DNA from: Bacteroidaceae bacterium
Lineage (GTDB): Bacteria; Bacteroidota; Bacteroidia; Bacteroidales; Barnesiellaceae_A
Direction of reading: 5' to 3'
DNA: 64,000 nucleotides
NCBI GenBank assembly: GCA_017481745.1
Contig: JAFUOV010000004.1
Span: 1 to 64,000 of the forward strand
The position numbers were made by a program, and so were the translations under genes. Shown piece after piece: positions 1 to 7,592 of the stretch. Under the pieces are notes generated by a model, which made no database searches, was not told where the DNA came from, and was given only the letters and a program-made list of their open reading frames with translations. Numbering within the stretch: position 1 is the first letter of the stretch; every line of letters begins with the position of its first letter.

Positions 1-397
1 AACAAGCGCACACAAGGGAACTCCTTACCAGATAGATTAAAGAGTTATAAAAGATAATAACCTTATTACTATCTGGAAATCGGACTGCCTTACTCCGTTC
101 CCAATCACCCATACCGTATGGCTCAGCAGTGCGAGTAAATAATGATTAAAAGAATTGCTCCCTAATGCCCACGTGGGGAATGGCGGTATTGTACAAGTAT
201 CGCTCTTGTCCTAACATTGGAGATTCTTTGGGTTGCTTTTCCAAACCGAAAGTATGTTGATTTGGTCGGTACTTGGTGCTTAATATTTTGCTGTGGTGTA
301 CCGTGCAGACCTCACTATCTACACTTATAAATAGCAACACCGTTATTAAAAAGTTTTCGCCACTCCCAGAATTATACCAGGAGTGGCGATTTTTTAA
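1..397. other. Element interior, no confident gene
   Basis: No convincing coding region is visible. The first 57 bases are open in frame 1 on the plus strand and end in TAA, so they could be the last 18 codons of a gene that begins left of the window; the residues are not recognisable. A 64-codon minus-strand frame at 146-340 has no family resemblance and is not called. The only clear signal is the hairpin with a T-run at 357-395. Confidence 0.4.
357..395 (+). terminator. Intrinsic terminator, plus strand
   Basis: A 10-bp perfect stem (TCGCCACTCC with GGAGTGGCGA) encloses a 13-nt loop and is followed by six T on the plus strand. It would end a plus-strand transcript arriving from the left edge. 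It also sits just beyond the stop of the minus-strand integrase at 398, but on that strand the run after the stem is only AAAACTTTTT, so termination there would be weaker. Confidence 0.7.
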
Positions 398-1645
398 TTA
401 TAGATTGTTGTACATTGATTTGATTCTTTCGTGATTTACGCTATTATTTCCGTTGTAATAATGCTCTTGTATCATTTCAATGCTCGTTCCGGCTGTTGAG
501 GCTACATAAGAAGTAGATAAACCTTTGTCTAATGCCGTTGTTATTGCAGTATGGCGAAATACGTAGGCGTATAAGTCAAACTCCGTTTTGAGCATTCTCC
601 CAACTGCTTTTAGCCAGATATTAAGTTTTTCTCTAAATTTCTTAAATAGATAGTCTTGTGTGATATATTCTTTTGCTTTGTTATCGTTCATTATAGGGAA
701 TATATAGCCGTCTGTGGAGTGTCCTTTATACTTGCTTATAATCTGCTCCATTTTATCGCTAATAGGTACGCTTACGGCTTGATGTGTCTTTTTTCTTTTA
801 ACTTTGATTTCTCCTTTCTTGATGTCGGAATGTTTAAGTTTTATCACATCGCAAGGAGCAAAGAATGAATGTAGCATAAAGACACAAAAATCGTAGTAGA
901 GTTCAACGGTTTTTCTATCCTTGTATGTAGGGGTTAATTTCTCAATATCCAGCGATAGAAAGCGTTTTAATTGTCTTGGGTTTAACACATCTGGTGATTT
1001 CGTTTCTACTTGGTCGCGCTTTGGGTTGTAGTGAGCAAACTTGAAATCTCCTATTTGGGTTAAGGAGAATGTAACGTTATTATCGTTGCTTGCTTTGCCC
1101 AAAAGATTACGGAATGATTTAGATGTCCCTTTGTAACCATTGTATTTTGCAAATATCTTGGCTATTTGAATACACTTATCGCAATTCAATGATGAGAATG
1201 TAAGTGTTGAAAATTCGGGCATAATCTTACGACACTTGGATAATAACTTTGCGTATGTTTCAAAGTTACACCCAGATTTCGCCTTTTCTCGTTCTATAAC
1301 GATTTGCAAATACTCTTCTACTAAATCACATTGATTTGCATTTAGATTGTCCCCAGATATGCCATTTCTTTTGTTCTCGTAATAGTCGCTTATTTGCTTG
1401 GCTGAATACTCTGGGTGCTCTCTTGCGACTTTTGCGAATTGTTCTTTGAATGCCTCTAACCTTTTATTGTTTTCGGCACAATTCACCGCATTGTTGGTAA
1501 AGCGTTGTTTACTCTCGTCCCAATGCTTTGCAATGTTCGGATTTCCTAATAGTAGGGATTTTACACTTTTGTAGTAGCGTTCTTTCTTTTCGCTAATTCT
1601 TAAAGATAAATTGCCATTCTTAAAGGCATAATTTAGTTTAACCAT
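398..1645 (-). CDS. Tyrosine recombinase / integrase of the element
   Basis: 415 residues with the layout of a Bacteroidota element integrase: an N-terminal arm-binding region (about 1-100), a SAM-like core-binding region (about 105-200) and a C-terminal catalytic domain (about 240-410). Visible catalytic positions are the beta-hairpin lysine near K286, Arg364 of the second box (YVFRHT) and the HYY nucleophile region at 395-397. The first-box arginine is not apparent (FFAPC at 261-265 stands where GxR is expected), and the HxxR box reads YxxR, a substitution I have seen in other integrases. It would catalyse site-specific integration and excision. It lies 258 bp from the tRNA-Phe 3' end, which supports use of that tRNA as attachment site. 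The start ATG at 1645 fits the family N-terminus. No excisionase gene is visible in the window. Confidence 0.9.
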   Translation of the reverse strand: MVKLNYAFKNGNLSLRISEKKERYYKSVKSLLLGNPNIAKHWDESKQRFTNNAVNCAENNKRLEAFKEQFAKVAREHPEYSAKQISDYYENKRNGISGDNLNANQCDLVEEYLQIVIEREKAKSGCNFETYAKLLSKCRKIMPEFSTLTFSSLNCDKCIQIAKIFAKYNGYKGTSKSFRNLLGKASNDNNVTFSLTQIGDFKFAHYNPKRDQVETKSPDVLNPRQLKRFLSLDIEKLTPTYKDRKTVELYYDFCVFMLHSFFAPCDVIKLKHSDIKKGEIKVKRKKTHQAVSVPISDKMEQIISKYKGHSTDGYIFPIMNDNKAKEYITQDYLFKKFREKLNIWLKAVGRMLKTEFDLYAYVFRHTAITTALDKGLSTSYVASTAGTSIEMIQEHYYNGNNSVNHERIKSMYNNL

Positions 1646-1703
1646 AATTTTGGCTTCTTAATTGTTGAACAAAAGTTTGAATCCGAATTGCTCCAGAAGA
1701 GAA

Positions 1704-1722
1704 ATGCACACTTTATGCACAC
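1704..1722. repeat. Two ATGCACAC direct repeats, 11 bp apart
   Basis: ATGCACAC occurs at 1704-1711 and again at 1715-1722, so the copies are offset by 11 bp, about one helical turn. They lie between the integrase start and the tRNA attachment region. That is where arm-type integrase sites or excisionase sites are normally found, so a role as recombinase binding sites is a reasonable inference but is not shown. Confidence 0.4.
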
Positions 1723-1867
1723 TCTTTTATTGTTTCTTTAAGATTCGAGCTATTGAGCAATTTTCAATCTACCTGATTCCGTGTTCTGAAATGTGTCTTC
1801 AAAACTCAATTAAGCAGCTCATTAATAATGGTTTACCTCATAAGACAATTTGTTTTTAGGTTTAACG

Positions 1868-1899
1868 AAAAAAGACAACCAAAAAATTGATTGTCTTTT
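1868..1899 (-). terminator. Terminator of tRNA-Phe
   Basis: On the minus strand a 9-bp stem (AAAAGACAA with TTGTCTTTT) is followed by a continuing T-run, just after the tRNA-Phe 3' end. Because it lies on the element side of the attachment site, it may have been brought in by the element. Confidence 0.65.
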
Positions 1900-1903
1900 C
1901 AAG

Positions 1904-1976
1904 TGGTGCCACCAGGAATCGAACCGGGGACACAAGGATTTTCAGTCCTTTGCTATACCAACTGAGCTATGGCACC
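1904..1976 (-). tRNA. tRNA-Phe (GAA)
   Basis: A 73-nt cloverleaf on the minus strand. Acceptor GGTGCCA pairs with TGGCACC, the anticodon stem AAGGA/TCCTT encloses loop CTGAAAA with anticodon GAA, and the T loop is TTCGATT. The 3' CCA is not encoded. The T stem CCCGG/CCTGG has a C-U mismatch in its middle pair. The 3' end faces the integrase gene, so this tRNA is the probable integration target. Confidence 0.95.
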
Positions 1977-2226
1977 AGGGCTTTTGCGGTGCAAAGGTAG
2001 GAATTTTTTTTATATATACAAAACATCGGGGCTAAAATTATTGATTTTGATGTATTTTGAGGTTCTCTAAGCCTGTAAAACGTGGGGAATGGTTAATTTT
2101 TGAAAAAATATTGGGTTTAATGGAACTTTTACCCGAGTTTGTGTGTTTATTATATAAAGAGTGATTGAAAAATCGCTTTGTTATTTTTAGACAAACTATA
2201 TTGTTTTACGAGACGGGAATTGAAGT

Positions 2227-2439
2227 ATGAAAAATGAAAATGAATTGACTTTTGGACTTGACGAGTTTGAGCGTCTATTGTCGCATGAAGATTGTGATGC
2301 TCGCGAAATTATTGCTAATTATGTGCATGGTTATACGGTCGAGGAGATTGCTTGCCTGATGAAAACTACACCTGACGTTGTGAAGGATAGGCTTGCCGAA
2401 ACCATTCGACACTTGAGATGTGCCAAGCAGGTTGTTTAG
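2227..2439 (+). CDS. Small helix-turn-helix protein, sigma region 4-like
   Basis: A 70-residue acidic protein. Residues about 28-62 (HGYTVEEIACLMKTTPDVVK and what follows) have the pattern of a sigma-70 region 4 or LuxR-type helix-turn-helix: a short helix, a turn at MKTTPD, then a recognition helix. There is no region 2, so it is not a complete sigma factor. It stands alone, 250 bp from tRNA-Phe, and convergent with the DUF2812 gene. It could be a small DNA-binding regulator or an anti-sigma/sigma-like fragment. I do not recognise an exact family. Being just outside the likely integration site, it belongs to the chromosome rather than the element, unless the element end lies further right. 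Confidence 0.5.
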   Translation: MKNENELTFGLDEFERLLSHEDCDAREIIANYVHGYTVEEIACLMKTTPDVVKDRLAETIRHLRCAKQVV

Positions 2440-2523
2440 CGCAATAGTATGCAGCGAACAAGGTGTCATTGCATCGGGTTATACTACACACAATAAAGCA
2501 GCCGACTGATATATAATAGAACT

Positions 2524-2562
2524 AAAAGCCCACAGCTACGAGATTGGTAGCTATAGGCTTTG
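2524..2562 (-). terminator. Hairpin after the DUF2812 gene
   Basis: On the minus strand AAAGCC...AGCTAC pairs with GTAGCT...GGCTTT, with a small internal loop, followed by TTTTAG. A second 9-bp hairpin (TAGGTGTGC with GCACGCCTA) lies at 2566-2587, nearer the gene. Together they would end the PadR-DUF2812 transcript. Confidence 0.55.
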
Positions 2563-2604
2563 TGCGTAGGTGTGCTAAGGCACGCCTATTGTGCTATGAA
2601 GGGG

Positions 2605-3186
2605 TTATCCTTTTACTTGCATCTCTTCGACCAGCTCGTTCATGCGCAGGCGCAAGCGGCGTGTGATGGGCACAAGGATGATTGACAAGGCTACTAATGC
2701 CGAGGTAGAGACTCCGGTGGCAAATCCTTGCATAAACTCGGCAAAGAGACCGTTGGCAAATTGTTCTACTACTGCTGCCGCTACTATTATGATGGCAAAC
2801 AGCACGAGTAGTATGTTTGTCAGTTTGGTAGCAACGCCATACGCCTTGTTTACCATTGCCAATTGTACATAGGTGTTGTCGCCGGTGTTGAAGTCGCCAC
2901 TCGCTGCTTTCTTGCGCAGATAGCGCCACATCTTGAATGTGTGCACTACCTCGATGCCGCACTCTTCCATAAATCGGTAGTATGCCTCTACCTCGCCTTC
3001 GGTCATTTGCTCGCCGGGTAGGTCTATCTTGTAGTTCCACTCGCCGGGAGTGCCTTTCTCAAAGGTATATATCAGTCCGTTGGTGCATACGAAGTTCCAT
3101 CCGCCACGACTCATGTCGTTAATCCACTTTTGTTCCTTTTCGTAATCGGCTATTGTGAAATAGCGCAAACAATGTTTCTTCTCCAT
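2605..3186 (-). CDS. DUF2812 membrane protein
   Basis: 193 residues. The N-terminal 110 residues are a soluble DUF2812-type region (KHCLRYFTIADYEKEQKWIN and a WNFVCTNGLIYTF strand). Two membrane helices follow at about 120-142 and 158-178, and the tail is charged. DUF2812 proteins are commonly encoded beside a PadR regulator, as here (21 bp gap), and are thought to act at the membrane in response to a signal read by the regulator; their function is not established. The start ATG at 3186 is the first in frame and matches the family N-terminus. Confidence 0.8.
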   Translation of the reverse strand: MEKKHCLRYFTIADYEKEQKWINDMSRGGWNFVCTNGLIYTFEKGTPGEWNYKIDLPGEQMTEGEVEAYYRFMEECGIEVVHTFKMWRYLRKKAASGDFNTGDNTYVQLAMVNKAYGVATKLTNILLVLFAIIIVAAAVVEQFANGLFAEFMQGFATGVSTSALVALSIILVPITRRLRLRMNELVEEMQVKG

Positions 3187-3207
3187 AATCTTCTATTTTT
3201 ATGTTTA

Positions 3208-3528
3208 TTACTTTCCGTTGAGTATGGCATTGCCGTTGACAACCAATTCGCACAGTCTGTTCCACTCGGCACGAAGCACCGCCTTGCCCTCTTCGGTAAT
3301 GAGGTACTCTTTGCGGCGGCTCTCCTCGGCAGAGAAGAGTTGTTTTATCCAACCTCTATCGAGCAGCGTGTTGATAGCTCCATATAGCGTTCCTGCCGAT
3401 ATAACCAATCGACCACGACTCAACTCACTTGTTTTCTGCATGATACCATAGCCATGTAATGGCTTGGTAAGCGACAGCAGTATATAATATACTGCCTCGG
3501 TAAGAACTATATTTGTATTATCTCCCAT
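3208..3528 (-). CDS. PadR family transcriptional regulator
   Basis: 106 residues from the chosen start MGDNTN. A winged-helix PadR domain covers nearly the whole length: ILLSLTKPLHGYGIMQKT (helices 1-2), SAGTLYGAINTLLDRGWI (recognition helix and start of the wing), then RRKEYLITEEGKAVL. PadR proteins are dimeric, ligand-responsive repressors. A longer frame reaches 3618 but adds 30 residues with no family similarity, and it would run through the promoter at 3588-3619, so 3528 is preferred. The gene is first in a two-gene operon with the DUF2812 membrane protein. The palindromes at the transcription start suggest autorepression. Confidence 0.88.
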   Translation of the reverse strand: MGDNTNIVLTEAVYYILLSLTKPLHGYGIMQKTSELSRGRLVISAGTLYGAINTLLDRGWIKQLFSAEESRRKEYLITEEGKAVLRAEWNRLCELVVNGNAILNGK

Positions 3529-3554
3529 AGTAGTTTTTGTTACATCGACCACCG

Positions 3555-3590
3555 TTGTATCGCACGTCGTTATATCGGCAGCCGATACAA
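3555..3590. promoter_or_regulatory. Nested inverted repeats, probable PadR operator
   Basis: TTGTATCG at 3555-3562 is repeated inverted as CGATACAA at 3583-3590. Inside the right arm, TATCGGC-A-GCCGATA at 3573-3587 is itself a perfect palindrome. The sites cover the expected start of transcription of the padR operon, as an autorepressor operator would. Confidence 0.55.
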
Positions 3591-3619
3591 AAGTATGGCA
3601 TTTATTTTTAATGACCAAA
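3588..3619 (-). promoter_or_regulatory. Promoter of the PadR operon
   Basis: On the minus strand -33 TTTG (3616-3619) is separated by 20 nt from -7 TACTTTTG (3588-3595), a full match to the Bacteroidota primary sigma consensus. Transcription should start near 3580, inside the palindrome. Confidence 0.75.
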
Positions 3620-3649
3620 TTTTTTCGGGAAAAATTTCACTTTCGCAAC

Positions 3650-3689
3650 AAAAAACGAGGTGTGGCACACCCAGAGGCATACCACACCT
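3650..3689 (-). terminator. Terminator of the S41 protease gene
   Basis: On the minus strand AGGTGTGG pairs with CCACACCT, followed after CG by six T. It lies 33 bp after the protease stop codon. Confidence 0.8.
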
Positions 3690-3722
3690 TATACATTATG
3701 ACAATATATCGCCGGCGCGAGG

Positions 3723-5381
3723 TTACTTTTTCCTACGCGGTATAGCCAACAGCTCGGCATAGCGTTGGGGCGACTGCAACACCTCGATGGCAGCAAGAGT
3801 AACGGGCTCGTCGCGCAACCCAACGATGATACCGCCTCGCTGGAAGTAGTAGCGCTTGGCTATCTCCTGCATGAGCGACATCTCTATCTCCTTGCGGAAG
3901 GTGTCGAGGTCTTTGCTCACATTGTGCTGCAAGGTGCGCTCGAGAGAGTCCAACAACTGCGTTGTAGCCTCATCTACATAGCCTTCGAAAGTCATCATTT
4001 CGCGCAGATTTTTGAGTTGACTACTGCTCATCTTGTCGTACTTGAAGTTGCGTTGCTCGACAAAGCTCTTAAACGCCTCATAGTCGGCATCGGTCAGGCA
4101 GAAGTCGTGCGGCTGGGCTATCGTATCATGCTTAAGCGCATATTCGGTGGCAAAGTCGAAGAGATGATGTCCGGCAAAAAGATAGTAATGCAGGTGGCTC
4201 ATGGTGTCCGACTTCACGACAATATCGGGCGTAATACCACCACCATCGCGCACAATGCGACCGCGAGGTGTGCGATACTCATTTGTCAGCGAGTCGGGCA
4301 CACGTACTGCACGCCCTGCATCATCGCGACGGCTATAATCTATCGCCTGTATAGAACGCCCCGTAGGGGTATAATAGTATGACACTGTAACCTTCAGTTG
4401 GCGATTGTAGGGCAACGGAAACACCTGCTGGATGAGCCCCTTACCAAACGAGCGCTCGCCCAACACGACGGCGCGGTCGAGGTCTTGCAAAGCACCCGAC
4501 ACCACCTCCGATGCCGAAGCCGAATAGCCATTGATAAGCACCGCCAGAGGCATTTCGGTATCTATCGGCTCGGCATTGGTTTTATATACATGGTTGCTCG
4601 ACGATATGCGCCCCTTCGACTCGAGCACGCGGCTACCGCGAGGCACAAACATACCTATAATATCTACCGCCTCCGATACCAAGCCACCACCATTGTCGCG
4701 AAGATCCAATACAAGCGACGTGATATGGCTGTTCTCCTTCAGGTCAACAAAAGCCCGGCGCACCTCATCGGCAGCATTCTTTGAGAAAGTTTCCAACAAA
4801 ATATACCCAACACTATCTGCCACCACACCATAGTACAACACAGGGTTACGCTGTATGATGCGACGTGTAAGACTTACCTCAAACGGAGCTTCCACCCCCG
4901 GGCGCTGCAACGTCATCCTCAACGAAGTATTGGGCAATCCGCGCATGCGACTGCTCACTGCATCGCTTTTCCAGCCCAGCACCGTATCGTTGTCTATCAT
5001 TACAATCTTATCGCCCGCGCGCAATCCCACCTCATGAGCCGGAGTGCCCTCAAAAGGCTCCGATATATACACCGCACTATCGCGTTGCACAATCGTACAA
5101 CCCACGCCGGCATACTCGCCCATGCTCTGCTCTTCAAACTGCTTTGCCTCCTCTTCAGTGAAATATACCGTATAGGGGTCGAGCTGCGACAGCATGGCAG
5201 AAATACCCTTTTGGGTAGTCTTATCAACGTCTAACGTATCGACATAATAAGTATTCAGATTTTTCAGCACACTTGCAAACACATCAAGGTTCTGCGAATA
5301 AGCAAACATCTCATCGCTACCCTTGCCGGCAGCCCAAGCCACCACCGACACACACATAAACAACAATACTATACGCTTCAT
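3723..5381 (-). CDS. S41 family carboxyl-terminal processing protease
   Basis: 552 residues from the start MKRIVLLF, which gives a clean signal peptide (cut near AWAAG, residue 19); a frame extending to 5411 adds ten residues before the signal and is not preferred. A PDZ domain spans about 88-160 (GVGCTIV, GLRAGDKIVMI). The S41 peptidase domain follows, with the catalytic pair Ser289 in SASASE and Lys314 in SFGKG. About 200 further residues form the C-terminal region typical of the long Bacteroidota members. It is exported and should trim or degrade envelope proteins in the periplasm. It is transcribed alone, after tRNA-Leu and before a terminator. Confidence 0.92.
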   Translation of the reverse strand: MKRIVLLFMCVSVVAWAAGKGSDEMFAYSQNLDVFASVLKNLNTYYVDTLDVDKTTQKGISAMLSQLDPYTVYFTEEEAKQFEEQSMGEYAGVGCTIVQRDSAVYISEPFEGTPAHEVGLRAGDKIVMIDNDTVLGWKSDAVSSRMRGLPNTSLRMTLQRPGVEAPFEVSLTRRIIQRNPVLYYGVVADSVGYILLETFSKNAADEVRRAFVDLKENSHITSLVLDLRDNGGGLVSEAVDIIGMFVPRGSRVLESKGRISSSNHVYKTNAEPIDTEMPLAVLINGYSASASEVVSGALQDLDRAVVLGERSFGKGLIQQVFPLPYNRQLKVTVSYYYTPTGRSIQAIDYSRRDDAGRAVRVPDSLTNEYRTPRGRIVRDGGGITPDIVVKSDTMSHLHYYLFAGHHLFDFATEYALKHDTIAQPHDFCLTDADYEAFKSFVEQRNFKYDKMSSSQLKNLREMMTFEGYVDEATTQLLDSLERTLQHNVSKDLDTFRKEIEMSLMQEIAKRYYFQRGGIIVGLRDEPVTLAAIEVLQSPQRYAELLAIPRRKK

Positions 5382-5461
5382 ACAAAAAAGTTTCAATCCA
5401 CGAAGATACACATTTATTGTATCAACAACCCAAGCTTTTAACCATATTTAGTTACCTATAC

Positions 5462-5500
5462 AAAAAAGAAAGCGGAGAGAGTTTTACAACTTTCTCCGCT
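5462..5500 (-). terminator. Terminator of tRNA-Leu
   Basis: On the minus strand AGCGGAGA pairs with TCTCCGCT and is followed within a few bases by a T-run. It lies directly after the tRNA-Leu 3' end. Confidence 0.75.
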
Positions 5501-5504
5501 TCAG

Positions 5505-5588
5505 TACCCAGAGCCGGGATCGAACCGGCATGGAAGTGAATCCACTGGTGTTTGAGACCAGCGCGTCTACCAATTCCGCCATCTGGGC
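5505..5588 (-). tRNA. tRNA-Leu (CAA)
   Basis: An 84-nt class II tRNA with a long variable arm on the minus strand. Acceptor GCCCAGA pairs with TCTGGGT (G-U at the first pair), the D-arm contains GGTAGACGC, the anticodon stem CTGGT/ACCAG encloses CTCAAAC with anticodon CAA, and the T arm is GCCGG-TTCGATC-CCGGC. CCA is not encoded. Confidence 0.95.
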
Positions 5589-5743
5589 TTTTGCGTGGCA
5601 AAGGTAAAACAATTTTGCGAATTGTGCAATAGCTTGCGACATTTTTTTTGTCGAAGGTTGTTTTTTAGAATATTCGGGACGCCGTTGCCGAGTTTTCAAA
5701 GATGACGATTTGACACTTTTTGATACAAAAAACTTAATTTTTC

Positions 5744-5776
5744 TTTGTATTTATCGATTAATATTTCATACCTTTG
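5744..5776 (+). promoter_or_regulatory. Promoter of ald
   Basis: -33 TTTG (5744-5747), 21-nt spacer, -7 TACCTTTG (5769-5776). Transcription should start near 5783, giving a leader of about 24 nt. Confidence 0.75.
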
Positions 5777-5806
5777 CAAAATTCAACTTATTAATAACAT
5801 TCAGCT

Positions 5807-6910
5807 ATGATTATTGGTATTCCAAAAGAGATTAAAAACAACGAAAGTCGTGTCTCTTTAACTCCTGCCGGAGCGAGCGAATTGACTGCTCACGGACACA
5901 AAGTTTATGTGCAACACAATGCCGGATACAACAGTGGTTTCACCGATGAAGCGTATGCTGCCGCGGGAGCGACCATCTTGCCTACCATCGAGGAGGTATA
6001 TGCTATTGCCGAGATGATTATCAAGGTTAAAGAGCCTATCAAATCGGAGTACGCTCTGGTAAAAAAAGGACAACTCATCTTTACATATTTCCACTTTGCT
6101 TGCAACCGCGAGCTTACCGAAGCGATGCTCAAGAGCGGTGCTACATGTCTTGCCTACGAAACGGTTGTCGACCGCAATGGTGGCTTGCCACTGCTCGTTC
6201 CTATGAGCGAGGTGGCAGGACGTATGTCGGCACAAGAGGGTGCTCGATTCTTGGAGAAACCACAAGGCGGATGCGGCAAATTGATGGGTGGTGTTCCCGG
6301 TGTGAAACCTGCCAAAGTGCTGGTGTTGGGTGGTGGTATCGTGGGTACTAACAGTGCGCTTATCTCTGCCGGACTGGGTGCCGACGTTACGATATGCGAT
6401 ATTTCGTTGCCTCGCCTGCGCCACTTGAGCGAAGTGATGCCCAAGAATGTCAAGACGATGTACTCTTCGAGATACAACATCGAGCAGGAGTTGCCTACGA
6501 CCGACTTGGTGATAGGTGCGGTACTTATACCCGGTGCAAAGGCTCCTCACCTTATCACACGCGATATGCTGAAACTGATGCGCCCCGGCTCGGTACTTGT
6601 AGACGTTGCCATCGACCAAGGTGGTTGCTTCGAAACCTCGCATCCCACAACTCATGCCGAGCCTATCTATGAAGTGGATGGCATTGTGCACTATTGTGTT
6701 GCCAATATACCAGGCGCTGTGCCTTGCACATCGACACTTGCCCTCACCAATGCTACCCTGCCCTATGCATTGAAGCTTGCCGATATGGGTTGGGAGGCTG
6801 CTTGCCGAGCCGATGCCGGACTTGCCAAGGGCTTGAATATCGTTGACGGCAAAGTAACCTTCCCGGGCGTTGCCGAGGCGTTTGGCATGGAGTGCCACGC
6901 TGCTCTCTAA
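5807..6910 (+). CDS. ald: Alanine dehydrogenase
   Basis: 367 residues, the normal length. It interconverts L-alanine and pyruvate plus ammonia with NAD. The N-terminal domain shows the family start (IGIPKEIKNNESRV), the substrate-site lysine region IIKVKEP and the FHFA segment with the catalytic histidine. The Rossmann NAD-binding motif is VLVLGGGIVGTNSA (about 169-182), and the C-terminal part has VDVAIDQGGCFETS followed by the NIPGAVPCTST stretch. It is monocistronic, between its own promoter and a strong terminator. In an anaerobe the enzyme usually handles nitrogen assimilation or alanine catabolism; the direction cannot be read from the sequence. Confidence 0.96.
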   Translation: MIIGIPKEIKNNESRVSLTPAGASELTAHGHKVYVQHNAGYNSGFTDEAYAAAGATILPTIEEVYAIAEMIIKVKEPIKSEYALVKKGQLIFTYFHFACNRELTEAMLKSGATCLAYETVVDRNGGLPLLVPMSEVAGRMSAQEGARFLEKPQGGCGKLMGGVPGVKPAKVLVLGGGIVGTNSALISAGLGADVTICDISLPRLRHLSEVMPKNVKTMYSSRYNIEQELPTTDLVIGAVLIPGAKAPHLITRDMLKLMRPGSVLVDVAIDQGGCFETSHPTTHAEPIYEVDGIVHYCVANIPGAVPCTSTLALTNATLPYALKLADMGWEAACRADAGLAKGLNIVDGKVTFPGVAEAFGMECHAAL

Positions 6911-6928
6911 CACACCTATATATAAAGT

Positions 6929-6966
6929 ACGAGGATGCTGCACCATCTACGCAGCATCCTCGTTTT
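6929..6966 (+). terminator. Strong terminator between convergent genes
   Basis: A perfect 13-bp stem (ACGAGGATGCTGC with GCAGCATCCTCGT) with a 9-nt loop and then TTTT. It ends ald on the plus strand and probably serves the glycosylase operon from the other side. Confidence 0.9.
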
Positions 6967-6990
6967 GCAATATATCTCTTGGCGTAGGTA

Positions 6991-7590
6991 CTACAACCCC
7001 TCCAATAGCAAACCCTCGGCACAAAGCATGGTGTGATATACGTCGGCTTTCTTTTCGAGGGGTAATGGATAGGCTCGCGATGTCGACGGCATGCGCCACA
7101 TGCGCACTTGTCGACCATTCACCATACACAACGAAACACCACCTACCACCGGCTCTTCACAACCCAACTGCAACACAGCTATATCGGTGGCTTTCTGCCC
7201 GGTTGTAACCACCGCCCGGCAATCGGGCAACTTACCCAACAGCGCAACGATATCGGTAGGCGTTACCACCTCCAAGAACTTGTCGGAGGCATTGTCGCGC
7301 AGGCGGCGCACCTCACTTGCCGTATCGTATAGCGCTATACCCTGCGCGGTACAGAACTGCACAATACGGTCTTTGTCGAAGCGCTTTTCGTTTGGCACAA
7401 CAAAATAGTCTTTATCGCCATAGAACAGATGCCCCATGATGCGCCACATATCGTTCTGCTTGTTGGGATAGAACCACTCCATCGACCAACGCTCGCGCTT
7501 GGGCGGAAAACTGCCCAGCATCAATATCTTTGCACCCTCGGGAAGGAATGGCTCTAAGGGATGTTTCTCTACCGGAATAGCTGTCGACAT
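6991..7590 (-). CDS. Uracil-DNA glycosylase superfamily protein
   Basis: 199 residues. The motif LMLGSFPPKRERW (about 28-40) with FYPNKQNDMWRIMG (about 46-59) matches the GSxPP / YxxxxNxFW pattern of the TDG/Mug-type branch of the UDG superfamily. The C-terminal MPSTSRAYPL (about 168-177) matches the second active-site loop (PSxSPA). It probably excises damaged or deaminated bases, but substrate and activity cannot be set from the sequence. It is the last gene of the rny-ricT-gldH-glycosylase block; its start is 2 bp after the gldH stop, so translation is likely coupled. Confidence 0.8.
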   Translation of the reverse strand: MSTAIPVEKHPLEPFLPEGAKILMLGSFPPKRERWSMEWFYPNKQNDMWRIMGHLFYGDKDYFVVPNEKRFDKDRIVQFCTAQGIALYDTASEVRRLRDNASDKFLEVVTPTDIVALLGKLPDCRAVVTTGQKATDIAVLQLGCEEPVVGGVSLCMVNGRQVRMWRMPSTSRAYPLPLEKKADVYHTMLCAEGLLLEGL

Positions 7591-7592
7591 GG

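Larger units (their letters stand above)
1..1903. mobile_element. End of an integrated element next to tRNA-Phe
   Basis: This stretch is visibly AT-richer than the following core genes and carries a tyrosine recombinase. The recombinase lies on the 3' side of a tRNA-Phe gene, the usual layout when an element has integrated into a tRNA 3' end. The right boundary would lie in or next to the tRNA 3' end near 1904. The other end and the cargo are to the left, outside the window, so the type of element (prophage, conjugative or mobilisable) cannot be decided. I saw no copy of the tRNA 3' end inside the window to the left. Confidence 0.6.

Noticed and set aside
146..340. 64-codon minus-strand frame in the element
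   Set aside because: No family resemblance and no visible start signals; it is contained in AT-rich DNA beside a terminator.
1662..2035. Two plus-strand frames of 61-65 codons
   Set aside because: One crosses the tRNA-Phe gene antisense and both lack family similarity; they are chance frames.
5858..6946. 362-codon minus-strand frame
   Set aside because: It is antisense to ald; its Arg/His-rich composition is typical of a shadow frame.
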